This document shows positions 1 through 9,997 of a DNA stretch of 64,000 nt, piece after piece. The notes beneath the pieces are model-generated. The model made no database searches and was not told where the DNA came from. It worked only from the letters and a program-made list of their open reading frames with translations. The DNA comes from Lonicera japonica (Eukaryota; Streptophyta; Magnoliopsida; Dipsacales; Caprifoliaceae), in contig JAKCWG010000647.1 in the NCBI GenBank assembly GCA_021464415.1, positions 1 through 64,000 on the forward strand. The letters are read 5' to 3'. Position numbers and translations under genes: made by a program. Position 1 is the first letter of the stretch. Each line of letters starts with the position of its first letter.

Positions 1-249
1 CAGAATTTCATGTTGGTCTGCTACCAAACAAAGTAGTTGAATTTTTTTCTATTTTTGTGAAACAAGTATACAAAAAAGATAGTACTTGTTGGATTAATTA
101 ACAATTAAATAATTTAAGTACTTGACAGTAAACCCTGATTCTCTACTCAAATGCATTTAATGTAATAAATTTTTGTATATTATTTATATGTCTAACCTTA
201 CTTTAAATTGTAACGATACCAATATACTTCTTCTTTTATCATATTTCAG

Positions 250-3005
250 GGGTTATGATAAAGAAGAGAAAGCAGCTAGGGCTTATGATCTTGCTGCTCT
301 CAAGTACTGGGGTCGGCCACCACCACAACTTTCCGGTATGATGTTATTTAGATAATGCTAAGCAATGAGTATATGAAAATTTTATCTATACAAAATGATG
401 GGTTAGTTATTGGATGAGTGATTTATTAATATTTTGCGATATGGAGGTGACAATTGGTTCGCATGCAGTATATATACAAACTTATGGAGTGTGTATATTT
501 TGGGTGAAGGTTATTAACTATGAGAAGGAACTGAGGAAATGAACAACATGAGTAGGCAGGAATTTGTTGCTTCACTCGAAGGTAATGCTATATTTTAATT
601 ATTGCTTATAATATATTGGATGTGTGTATTCTTGAGACTATAAATCCCTTCCAAAGCAATATATAAAAATATGGGACTACTTCACTCATTCCTAATTAGT
701 TTTGGGTTGTATGTTCCGACTTCTAATATGGTATCATAGAGAAGAATATTCACCGTGTCAAGTTCTAAGGCCACACGGGTTTTATGCCACCAAATATAAA
801 CCATCCACGTGTTAGGACTAAAATTACGCCACGTGTGAGGGGCCGTATTGAGAATATAAATTGCTTCCAAGGCAATATATAAAAATAAGGGGTTACTCCA
901 CTCATTACCAATTGATTTTTTGTTGAATACTCTAAATTTTAATATGTTTAAGTGGGTTTATATTCATTTTCAATAAAATTGCAGGAAAAGTAGTGGGTTT
1001 TCTAGAGGAGCCTCAATCTATAGAGGAGTCACAAGGTATGATTATGCATATATTTATATATTTATTTTTATTCCAAAACTTTTAAGCGAAAATTCTCATT
1101 TTCAAAAATATTATGTATATGTATTGAATTTTGTAGGCAATCAATCATGGTCGTTGGCAAGCAAGAATCGGAAGAGTTGCAGGCAACAAAGATCTTTACC
1201 TTGGAACCTTCAGTGAGTTCTCCATCTTATTATTTCTTTCCTAATACTTTAGTAAAGAAAATGTTACCCTTACTGAATTTTTAAAATTTTTGTTTACACG
1301 ATGTCGCGCTACTCAAATGAGCTAGTGGGGCCCACGTATTCAATTTGTTATTTACCTTTACTTTTTTTCATATAATTGGTGACCCAACTATTTGCATAAA
1401 AAAATTGTATAAAAATTAAGTTAATTTAATACTACTCTTCTAGTAAAAGCAACACTCATTAATGTTTGAATGGTAATATATATTCGTCGTTAATCAGTCG
1501 TTTCACTCTCATTCTCGATATATCTCTAGTGAAGAGCTAAGTATTTTTTTTTTAACCCACTAGATCTAGTAATTTAAAATACCGTGTCATTTCTTTTTTA
1601 ATTTTTGAATGTTAAAAATAAAATAAGTAAATATAAAGAGAATATTTGGATGGGCTGCATAGTCTCTATGACATCTGAGTAGAGGGGGGTGAAAAAGAAG
1701 AGGAAAAGAACACAAAAAATGATACACACGCAAAATACTTAACAAAAATTTAACACTAATTATATCACTTTAACATAAATGAGTACTGCTAAATGTGCTC
1801 GTGTATCAAAATTTTGTAAAGTATTTTATTTGTTAGCTTCTTTGAAATATGGGCGACAGAATGCTGTTCGCTTCCTTTGTACTCTCTCGCTCTCAAATTT
1901 ACACTCTTAATTTTTATGTTGTTACTATCGTTTTCGTTGTCTAATATAATTTTGGAATGAAGCGTACATTTATTTTGTTTGGGTCCATGAGGCGTACAGC
2001 TTTTTCGCTCGTAAGCTAACATTTGAATTAAAACAAAATTAGTAGTTACGCTTTTTCTTTTGGGGAGTCACTTGGTGGAAAAAAACATACTTTAAGCGTA
2101 CGGCTATCACTTTAAGAGCTGTTGACTAGCTACAAATTTGATTTCAGAAAAAGACATAAAAAATATAATCTAGACCATTTATTTCTAAAGTGACTTTAGA
2201 GAATCTTGATCCCATAATGTACCAATTTTTTTTAAAGAATAGTCATTAATCAATATTTTTCAAACTGATACACTTGAAAATCTCTTTGTTTGACTGCTGT
2301 ATATATCTTTCTAAACAGGCACACAAGAAGAAGCGGCTGAGGCATACGATATAGCGGCCATAAAGTTCAGAGGACTAAATGCAGTAACGAACTTCGACAT
2401 GAGCCGTTACGACGTACAAAGCATTGCAAATAGCAATCTCCCCATCGGAGGATTGTCGAACAAATCCAAAACTGCCTCCGACCAATCCCTATCCGACAAC
2501 AAAAGCCTCGACGGTACCCGATCCGACGACCGAGATCTCTCCTCAGCTTCCTCCGTCACCTTCACATCCCAACCCCAACCACCAACCTTAAGCTTTGCTT
2601 TACCCATAAAACAAGACTCATCCGACTACTGGTCCATACTCGGATATCAAAGCCAGAACCAAAACCAGAACCAGAACTACTTTTTTCAGGCTTCGAACAA
2701 CGGTGCAATGGTGTATCAAGGTACATCTCAATACAGCATGGGGTACCCTAATACTAGTACTATAGTGAATGAGAGTAATGGTGGGGGTTACCTAGAGCAG
2801 CAAAGCAGTGGTACTTCAAGTACAATACTTATGCAACTCCCATTGCTATAAATGGGAACAATGTTAATTATGAAGGGCCTTCTAGTTTAGGGAACTGGAT
2901 TGGTGCTGCTGCTGGAGTTGTACCCTTCATCACCATTCATTTCAGCCTGCAAAAGCTGCTAACAATCTATCAATGTTTCAGACTCCTATTTTTGGGATGG
3001 AATGA
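250..3005 (+). CDS. AIL5-like: AINTEGUMENTA-like/PLETHORA AP2 transcription factor, 3' part, with apparent frameshifts
   Basis: This is a nuclear DNA-binding factor of the double-AP2 (ANT/AIL/PLETHORA) family, whose members control meristem and organ growth. The 5' exons lie left of the window. Exons read as 250-335 (end of AP2 repeat 1, [21 protein letters not shown]), 510-581 (linker, YEKEL...[13 protein letters not shown]), 985-1035 ([16 protein letters not shown]), 1137-1212 ([19 protein letters not shown]) and 2319-3005 ([18 protein letters not shown], then MSRYDV and a Ser/Gln/Asn-rich tail). Splice sites are GT/AG with conserved phases. The true C-terminus is probably FQTPIFGME, stop at 3003-3005, which is AIL5-like; the open frame through the last exon otherwise stops at 2849. 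Keeping the family frame needs single-base corrections near 304-330 (two), 528, 577, 1140-1150, 2820 and 2925. The conserved domain shows no obvious missense change. Family assignment is firm. The exact paralogue, and whether this is a pseudogene or a sequence with consensus errors, are open. Confidence 0.85.
633..945 (+). mobile_element. TRIM-like miniature LTR element in an AIL intron
   Basis: Two ~95-bp direct repeats (about 633-728 and 849-944), both starting TGAGA and sharing a segment around CAATATATAAAAATA, flank a ~120-bp core. Directly after the first repeat, TGGTATCATAGAG at 729 resembles the initiator-Met tRNA primer site TGGTATCAGAGC. A G-rich run, TGAGGGGCCGTATTGAG, sits just before the second repeat like a polypurine tract. 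This is the layout of a terminal-repeat retrotransposon in miniature. A clean CA terminus and a target duplication are not visible, so the ends are approximate. Confidence 0.6.
806..835. promoter_or_regulatory. two G-box/ABRE-type motifs inside the TRIM
   Basis: CACGTG occurs at 806-811 (in CCACGTGTTAG) and at 830-835 (in GCCACGTGTGAG). Both are the bZIP/bHLH-binding G-box core in an ACGTGT (ABRE-like) context. They lie in an intron of the AIL gene, carried there by the TRIM. Function is only inferred from the motif. Confidence 0.35.
1213..2318. other. long AIL intron, nothing recognisable
   Basis: This is the 1.1-kb intron between the exon ending LYLGTF and the exon starting TQEEAAEA, with donor TTCA|GTGAGT and acceptor AACAG|GCACAC. 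It is AT-rich. I see no gene, terminal repeat or RNA motif in it. Confidence 0.6.
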
Positions 3006-3233
3006 TATAATCAGGGGGTGAGGACAAATGGGGTTTTATTGCTTTTTTGCATGCACATGGTACCTGTTGGGAAGTTATTTGGATGTTTAGTGAGGAGAGG
3101 TAATAGAAACTGACAAGAGTACTAACACTTCAAAGCTCTTTTGTATGCTTTAGGGTTATGGTTCCTTTTCTTTTTTCGTCTTTTACTGACATTATTCACT
3201 AGGGGTATAATGGGAAAGAAAAGCCTTTTGTAA

Positions 3234-3256
3234 TCTCTCTCTCTCTCTCTCTCTCT
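3234..3256. repeat. (TC)n microsatellite in the AIL 3' region
   Basis: About eleven perfect TC dinucleotides lie ~230 bp after the inferred AIL stop codon, probably within the 3' UTR. Confidence 0.9.
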
Positions 3257-3679
3257 AGGGTCTTTGCACACAACTATCTTCAAACTCGCATTGAATGAGA
3301 CTAATCTTGTCTATCTCTGTCATTGTAGAGGAAGAAAAAATATAATCCGAGGCTAATATAATATCTAAAAATTTAAATAAATAATGACAATTTAAAGCAT
3401 AATGAGTAAATTTAGTATAATTTTTCTACCATATTATCAATTATATATGTATATATGAGTGTATTTGAATACTGTAATTGATATTTATTTATGATTTTGT
3501 AAGTAAATTAGAATAATTTTGTAACTACTGTAATATCACGAATACAAGAAAAAATTACATCTGTTTCATACTAATGAAAAATGATAACATGTGTTTTTAG
3601 TGTAAATGTAACCACCCGTGGAAAGCGAGTCTCCTAAACGAACGAGGCCAAACCGGAATCTTGGCCAAACCGGAATCTT

Positions 3680-3781
3680 CTCTTTTTGAGCTTTCCTCGG
3701 TGGCTGATGTTAAAAAATGATAATATGTGCTCTTTTTGAGCTTTCGTCGGTGGCCGATGTTAAAAAATGATAATATGCGTT
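3680..3781. repeat. ~51-bp tandem duplication
   Basis: Two adjacent copies of a unit starting CTCTTTTTGAGCTTTC and ending AATGATAATATG differ at only a few bases. A partial third match to the unit end lies at about 3575-3610. Confidence 0.85.
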
Positions 3782-3809
3782 CTTAGTGTAAATGTAATGA
3801 CTTTTGTCG

Positions 3810-3997
3810 ATTGTCATTGGCTGCTAGGCTAGATTGAGTTCGAAGTTCTGCTATTACATTAATATTGAGGTAAACAGAAAATAAATCATGGGGTTGGTAG
3901 GGATTGTCATTGGCTGCTAGGCTAGGTTGTGAGTTCGAAGTTCTGCTATTACATTATTATTGAGATAAACAGAAAATAAATCATGGGCTTGGTAGGG
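3810..3997. repeat. 93-95-bp tandem duplication
   Basis: Two head-to-tail copies (3810-3902 and 3903-3997) begin ATTGTCATTGGCTGCTAGG and end TTGGTAGGG, with only a few differences. Each holds GAGTTCGAAG, which faintly resembles a pol III B box, but no tRNA or SINE structure could be completed. Confidence 0.85.
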
Positions 3998-5966
3998 ATT
4001 TTGACACGTTGTCAAAATAAAAACTTGAATTTGTGTTCATGTTCGTGTCATTTTCGTATGTAGAGATTTTGACACGATGTCGTGTTGTGTCTAAATTTTT
4101 GAACTGAATTGACACAAAATTAGATTTATATTGTGTTGATCATTTCTAACCGTGTTAATCGTGCCTAAATAGGAGAAAATTTTCATTTTTCTCGTGTTAG
4201 AACATATTTATTAGGATGAAAAAATTGTAATTGTGTATGTCGGGTCGTGTCAACTAAAAATATCATGAGTTCGTGTCATATCGTATTATCGGTTTTCTAA
4301 TCCTATTGAGTCGTGTCAGACAAAAACGTAATTGAAAAATACAAATTGTCACCACTCTTTATGGAGTGGGAGACACACTATTCAGTTTGGCGGAAAAATA
4401 GGGGTAAGAAATTTGTAATGGAGTGCTTGGAGATGGTTAATTACAAATTGTAAGTCAAGAATAGTTAGTTAACCACTCAAAGAGAGGAACATTTGCTCCA
4501 GGATGGTTAATTACAGAGTCTCATTAAGAATTCTCCATTTTTCATTAACATTTTTCAAATTATCTGAACAGATGTAATGGACGTAGTCTCTATTCATCAA
4601 AGGTTTACTTTCCTTTTTTAAAATGAAAATGTACTAGTTAAAATTTTATGATATAGAAACAAATTTTATTTTAAATTGTTAATTGTAATAAAAATTACAT
4701 TTTTAAAATTAAGTATGTGCTTTTGATTGATAATTGAGAGTAGCATATTACATGGATTAGTTATATTCCATATTTTATTTTCTCTGTATTTTCACTTCTC
4801 CATTAGTAAAGTTCGTTAGCTTCATTTAAATCATATATATTTATTCTTGAACAGAATTGCCTTATAATTGTTGGATATATGCTAGTATGAAAGAAAATTT
4901 TTAATTTTTGTTCAAGTGATATGGTGGAAGGTTATGAACTTTCTTTTCATGAGGTTGTGGGTACAAGTATTTCTAATGATTTAATTATATGTAAGGATAC
5001 TTGACTTAGAACTTGAAAACTAGTGCTCGGACTTCTTTGACAATAAAATAGATTTTTTATTAACCTTTATTATTTTAAAAGCCCAAAAGCCTATAGTTGA
5101 AGTCTCTTTAAAATTAATTATTTTATTAATAACTCTTTATCTTTTATCAATTCAAAATTATTTTTAACCTAGTGAATATGCCGTTGAAAAACGTGCGTAA
5201 AGGATTGAGAACAGTTCGATTATTATTGTGGGAATGTGCATTATATATTCCCACAACAGCGTATTCTTGGTTAGACGATTATTATTATATATCTAACTAA
5301 GTGGGTTAGCGTTTGTGGTTCTAAAACTCCACAGAACAGTGTCGATTTTGAAAAATTGCTGTTGAATTATGGGGGCATATTTTGATAGTATCCAACAACA
5401 GTACTCCAATACAGGCTAAATTTCTTTCATAAGACAATGTGTTTAACACTTGCCTCAGCGAGATAAGTTAAATTTTTTTATTTTTTTGCATTAGGTCGAA
5501 GATTCCCATTAATATTTCCAGCAAGAACTTCTTACCCCACATTTTGCTTTTAATTTGGGTTTGAACACTATGGTTCAAACTCTGTTAAAGATCACTTTTA
5601 TTTTTAAAAAATAAAATAATTGATTACTACGGACGAAATCATTTCGATAAATGTGTTACCTTTTTCTATATTTATCCTTGTAGAAATCTTTTATCTTAAA
5701 AGAATATATTAGCATTTAGCCTTAAAAACATTATCATTTATATTGCGCATCAAGAGCACATCGAAAAGATTTTTGCAAAGTAAAGTAGGGCAATATTAAA
5801 AATGTATAAATATCGTATTAAAAATGTTATAATAGAATATTGTAATTTAAAATTAGTTTGAAAAATGAATATCGGTTTATGGGGAAAAAAACCTGATTGA
5901 TTTTGACTCCTTATTGTTATTCTGTTACCATTGACCCGAATTAATACTCTCAGAGATCTTTAGTAA
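3998..5966. other. AT-rich intergenic stretch
   Basis: No credible coding region. The first 330 bp contain many GTGTCGTGT/GACACG-like words, as in decayed plant repeats. The only clear structure is the small hairpin at 5226-5256, listed separately. Confidence 0.5.
5226..5256. repeat. short perfect hairpin
   Basis: TTGTGGGAAT (5226-5235) and its exact reverse complement ATTCCCACAA (5247-5256) are separated by 11 nt. It may be a remnant of a MITE. No precursor-like longer stem is seen. Confidence 0.6.
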
Positions 5967-6512
5967 GGGTGCGTTTGATTGCAAGTATGGAATTTACATG
6001 AAAAGAAAATATGTTCCAGGTAATTGAATTGTCTAGAATTGAGTTGCATGAAAAATGTAATTAAATGTGTTTGATTGCCTTAATTTTCTACCCGAAAAAT
6101 ATTGGTTGTATTGTGGCATTTTTAATGTAGAAAAAATTATGGGTATTTTTTTTTACATAATTTTATAGTCATGATGGATCTTGTTTAATTGATCTTGATG
6201 AGTAGATTTTAAATATAAATTTTTTATTAAATTTTGAATTTTGTAGTTTAAGTTATAGCATTTTTAGTGTAGAAAATGGGTAAAATGTTGTCTCAAAAAC
6301 TGTGCAATTGCCTGAAAAATAAAAACTAGCCCCCCCCCCCCCCCCCCCCCCCCCAAGGAAATATTTTCCTTATTTACAAGGAAAATGTAAGTGTGTGAGC
6401 AAAAGTGGGAAAATATTTTCCCTAGAAAAAAAGCCAATCAAAAACCTTAACTTGTCCAATCAAGTGGAAAATGGATATTTTTCATGGAAAATACTCCCAA
6501 TCAAACACACTC
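5967..6512. mobile_element. Tourist/PIF-Harbinger-type MITE, 546 bp
   Basis: The left end GGGTGCGTTTGATTG and the right end CAATCAAACACACTC form 15-bp terminal inverted repeats with 13 matches. TAA flanks both ends (5964-5966 and 6513-6515), fitting the 3-bp TWA target duplication of PIF/Harbinger elements. There is no transposase, so it is non-autonomous. The interior holds inverted segments such as ATATTTTCC and a C25 tract at 6330-6354. Confidence 0.75.
6330..6354. repeat. C25 homopolymer
   Basis: Twenty-five consecutive C residues within the MITE, in an otherwise AT-rich context. The length is likely unstable in vivo and hard to sequence. Confidence 0.9.
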
Positions 6513-6515
6513 TAA

Positions 6516-7267
6516 GTATAATTAGAGTATAAAAAATTAACCAAATTTATGAAGAGAATTAACTAAATAACAATGCATTCATAAAAAAATAAAAAAAAAT
6601 TAAAAAAAGTTTAAATTCAGTTTGTAACGAAGAGCATCATTTTTTTAATTGAAGATGGGGTGAGAAAACTCGGAAAAATGATAAATATGAGTTTAGTATT
6701 TATGAGGGCATTTTAAATTTTAACCCCACTTAATGGAATTCACTAACGGTGCGTGCCAAAAATAAAATAAAATTTATGCAGTGGAAACTCAAAATACTAC
6801 GTAAAACACGTAGTGTATACTCAAAATATCTCAATTGAGACAATACCAATCAAAGAAAAGTGAGAGTCTATCATTTTTCAGAAGGGTGGTCTATAATTTA
6901 TTTATTTTTATTTTTTTGCAAAGGAACATAGTTGTTTTATTCAACATTTATACTGTTCGAACAACTTTCTTGCATATCAATACCAATGGTACAATCTATG
7001 TATCCTTAAACATACATTTAATCACAGTGAATTAAGGCATTGTTTTCTTCACGAATTTGAGGACTTAGAAAAAGAAAGTACATTTGAGAATTTTCAAAAA
7101 ACATTTATCAAACACCTTATGGGTCTCAACTTTAATCTAGACATTCAAAAGAAATTGCGAAAATAAAAAGGAAATATGTACCTTAATGCAATTGACATAC
7201 AATCACTTGGCTCAACACAAAGGGAGAGAAAAAAAAAATATTAACCGTGGTTGTGTTTCCCCTACAC
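6516..7267. other. AT-rich stretch, nothing recognised
   Basis: Low-complexity A/T-rich sequence. A 66-codon frame at 6835-7035 has no family resemblance and no splice or promoter context. Confidence 0.5.
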
Positions 7268-7272
7268 CTTTG

Positions 7273-7674
7273 TGATGCAATGCATGAAAACGAAGACCAT
7301 ATTATTATTTTATTGTTTTTTATTTTTATCTTATTAATTAGGGTTAATAGTTCCTTTATTTATAATCTTTTTTGAAATTTGAATTTGAATATTTGTCTTG
7401 GTAGGTTTTAAATATAATTAGATTATAATAATTCAATTTCCTTATGTGAACAATTTTTTATTTAAGGTAGGTTTAGGATTTTAGATTATAAATAAGTGCT
7501 TATTTCATATCATTGTAACCAACCAATTATGAATTAATAAAAATATTGGAGCATTTCTCTTTGTTCTCGGAAAATTCTATGAATTTTCGTTTCTTTCTTG
7601 TGAAATCAAGAAGCCAAGGTTGAAGATGAAGAACGGTGTTCTTCGTCCTTACAGCCCGCTCCCGTTCTACATCA
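7273..7674 (+). repeat. 5' LTR of the 7.3-9.1 kb element
   Basis: TG...CA-bounded repeat, 402 bp. It is longer than its partner, partly through an extra ATGAAGAA near 7625. A putative polyadenylation-like AATTAATAAAAATATTG lies near 7530. Confidence 0.85.
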
Positions 7675-7720
7675 GTTAGTATCAGAGGTAGGTTTCGAAT
7701 CCAAGATTCACCCTACTGCT

Positions 7721-8160
7721 ATGTCAACTTATGTTGCGGTTAGCAACCCTCTTGTTGACGTTATCGCAAGGGCCATTCATATGTTCATCACCGATCACGA
7801 GGCGATGCATTATCCCGCTACTCTTACGAGTGTGGACAACGTGAGCGAACACCCGCATTACAAAAATATCAATGGTGTATTTTTAATGGCCAATTTAACA
7901 AACTCGAGTTTGTAGATTGGCTATTAGACATTGAAAGGTATTTCTATGATTTCAAGGTCTCAAAAGTAGAAGGTGCTAAGTATGTTTATGGCGCACTTTC
8001 ACGAAATGTTCAAAAATGGTGGAACGATTTTCAATATGATCGGCATACATTAAGTGGTCCTTCTATCAACACATGCGGATTAATGGTATACTTATTGATT
8101 GAAGAATATTATTCTAATGATTTTGAAGAAATTATATCTCGTGTGAACAAACTTTTTCAA
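7721..8160 (+). pseudogene. gag-like domain with one frameshift
   Basis: The N-terminal part (7721-7915) starts MSTYVAVSNPLVDV. Around 7840-7880 the homology moves to another frame, which stays open to 8628. That frame reads NKLEFVDWLLDIERYFYDF, then VQKWWNDF and LIEEYY. Plant Ty3/gypsy gag capsid regions have the same order: a DWL-x-x-[IL]ER-x-F motif, a WW motif, and a final EEYY/REHF-like motif. No CCHC zinc knuckle follows. The assignment as a gag remnant comes from motif order; the frameshift position is approximate. Confidence 0.6.
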
Positions 8161-8628
8161 TGGGTTTATGATGCTTTTGAAGAAATTAAAACCCAATATC
8201 AAGAAAGTTTTGTAGAGAACATGCCAAAGGAAAAAGAAAGAATTCAATTCTTCAAAAACATTAAATATTCTACTTCAGCAATTGTGCGCGTAATTGTGCC
8301 ACAAGTAAATTTAACTGAGCTTCCCAAACTTATTGAAAATCTTAAAAATATACATGTTAATGGGGGAGCTATGACGTTTTTTGATTTTGGAGAAGAAAAT
8401 TGTCTTGAAGAAGATATTTCATTTGTCAAAAATAAAACTGATACAAGGAAAGAATTTATTGATTTTATTGGCACCGAAAACGTTGCTCGTATTTTTGGTT
8501 TCCAATTAAGTCAATTCATTGATAAATATAGAGTTGGAGATCTGAATTTTGAGAAAATTCCAATTTACTTGAAATCGAAAACTATTACAAGTTCAAAGTA
8601 TTTGCTTGGTTGGTTTGGACGACAATAA
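8083..8628 (+). CDS. gag C-terminal end fused to an unrecognised ~150-residue tail
   Basis: A 181-codon frame from the first ATG. The same frame is open upstream to about 7840, giving ~260 codons. The first ~25 residues (LIEEYYSNDFEEIISR) complete the gag-like capsid match. After that the protein is acidic and mixed, with segments such as IVRVIVPQVNLTELPKLIE, VNGGAMTFFDFGEENC and VARIFGFQLSQFIDKYRV. I do not recognise the tail. It is not protease, RT, RNase H, integrase or a zinc knuckle. It ends with TAA 47 nt before the LTR. It could be pol remnant diverged past recognition, or captured host sequence. An intact frame in an element whose gag start is broken is notable, but no function can be claimed. 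Confidence 0.45.
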   Translation: MVYLLIEEYYSNDFEEIISRVNKLFQWVYDAFEEIKTQYQESFVENMPKEKERIQFFKNIKYSTSAIVRVIVPQVNLTELPKLIENLKNIHVNGGAMTFFDFGEENCLEEDISFVKNKTDTRKEFIDFIGTENVARIFGFQLSQFIDKYRVGDLNFEKIPIYLKSKTITSSKYLLGWFGRQ

Positions 8629-8675
8629 TTTTCTTCATTAAACTTGAGGACGAGTTTTTTTGAGGAGTGGGTGAA

Positions 8676-9061
8676 TGATGCAATGGAAACGAAGACCATA
8701 TTATTATCTTATTGTTTTTTTATTATTAATTAGGGTTAATAGTTTCTTTATTTATAGTCTTTTTTGAAATTTGAATTTGAATATTTGTTTTAGTAGGTTT
8801 TAAATATAATTAGATTATAATAATTTAATTTCCTTATGTGAAGGATTTTTTTATTTAAGGTAGGTTTAGGATTTTATATTATAAATAAGTGCTTATTTCA
8901 TATCATTGTAACCAACCAATTATGAATTAATAAAAATATTGTGAGCATTTCTCTTTGTTTTCGAAAAATTCTATGAATTTTCGTTTCTTTCTTGTGAAAT
9001 CAAGAAGCCAAGGTTGAAGACGGTGTTCTTCATCCTTCCCTCCCACTCCCATTCTACATCA
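8676..9061 (+). repeat. 3' LTR of the 7.3-9.1 kb element
   Basis: TG...CA-bounded repeat, 386 bp, matching 7273-7674 over its whole length with scattered substitutions and short gaps. Confidence 0.85.
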
Positions 9062-9199
9062 CTTTATGTTTCATCAAAACAGATAGCATCCACACTACCA
9101 CTAGTTAGGATCAACCAACTTTGATCATTTTTAGGCTTCTACTGATTCTTTTATCTATAGCATGGACTTCATGGTAGCAGAACCTTTTTCTTTTTTTTT

Positions 9200-9217
9200 G
9201 GGGGGGGGGGGGGGGGG
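9200..9217. repeat. G18 homopolymer
   Basis: A T9 run followed directly by eighteen G residues, 140 bp after the end of the retrotransposon LTR. Confidence 0.9.
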
Positions 9218-9539
9218 AACATAAATCTGGTGCTCATTAAGTCGACACCTGAATATTTTTCCTTGAGTTTAAGAGAACTGATGCCTGTCAAAGAAGAAAG
9301 CAGATGCGAAATGTGTAGAACAGAAAGTGTGGCTTTTTCGAAAGAGAGAGACTTCAAATATGTGATATATGAACCAAAATCAATATATTCTCCAAGCATG
9401 CTGCTTTCAACCCTCTAGTGTAATTCTCTTTACGTGGTGGAGAGGGGAATTGGAGAGTTAAAGATTAGAGATGTTTATAACAATGGCCCCGCAAGGTGGT
9501 TTACAAAATAATTGTTATAAATGTAGCATTTAACACTTA

Positions 9540-9870
9540 TTCCAATGAGGCATATGTTATTTCTTTTCTTGCTTTCCTCTGCGAGTCCAGTTTTCTCATT
9601 GAGATCCACTTCTGCTACATGAATACTAACCTTGTGAATGGAAGGGTGAAGGTCTTATGATGCCCATGGCCTTGGGTTCAGATGTTGGAAACTTTAGCAG
9701 GCCCCTGTTGATCAACTCTCGCACCTTGTCTCAGAACACTGAACGTATATTAGTGCTATGAGTCCACGAGTTGTGAAATTTACAATATTTTCCTTTTCTC
9801 ATGTTCTCCTTCAAGAGAAATTCAACTTCATTAGGCAACTTGATTACTTTTGCTAGTAACACATAATTAA
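9540..9870 (-). pseudogene. retrotransposon gag-type relic
   Basis: On the minus strand, 9870 down to about 9700 translates in one frame to VIKLPNEVEFLLEGEHE, then KRKYCKFHNSWTHSTN, then about RQGARVDQQGPAKVSN. The CKFHNSW-x-HSTN block resembles the CK-x-HNS-x-SH-x-TN motif found in plant gypsy gag proteins of the Tat/Ogre/Athila kind. Stops and shifts interrupt the remainder. No LTR, RT or integrase could be linked to it. The call rests on this single motif. Confidence 0.45.
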
Positions 9871-9997
9871 AAAATTGCTTAACTCTAGCAATATTGTTGA
9901 ATTATCGAAATAGTATTTCTTTATTTGTCCTCTAGCTTTTCAGGCAAAGGCCCCGACTATCGTTTCTAAGAGAGACAATATTGAGTGTAATTATGTG

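Larger units (their letters stand above)
7273..9061 (+). mobile_element. non-autonomous Ty3/gypsy-type LTR retrotransposon
   Basis: LTRs at 7273-7674 (402 bp) and 8676-9061 (386 bp) begin TGATGCAATG and end CTACATCA, and are clearly homologous with small indels. Directly after the left LTR, TTAGTATCAGAG (from 7676) resembles the tRNA-iMet primer site. Just before the right LTR is a purine run, GAGGAGTGGGTGA. The flanks CTTTG (7268-7272) and CTTTA (9062-9066) are an imperfect 5-bp target duplication. The ~1.0-kb interior carries a gag-like frame and a tail, but no protease, reverse transcriptase, RNase H or integrase. In one frame, the last interior codons before the LTR read NLRTSFFEEWVNDAM, like the C-terminal end of gypsy polyproteins. 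This suggests derivation by a large internal deletion. It is TR-GAG-like. Confidence 0.85.

Noticed and set aside
2407..2607. 66-codon minus-strand frame
   Set aside because: Antisense shadow of the last AIL exon.
3810..3997. Possible tRNA-derived SINE (GAGTTCGAAG as B box)
   Set aside because: No convincing A box at proper spacing, no poly-A tail and no target duplication; better explained as a tandem duplication.
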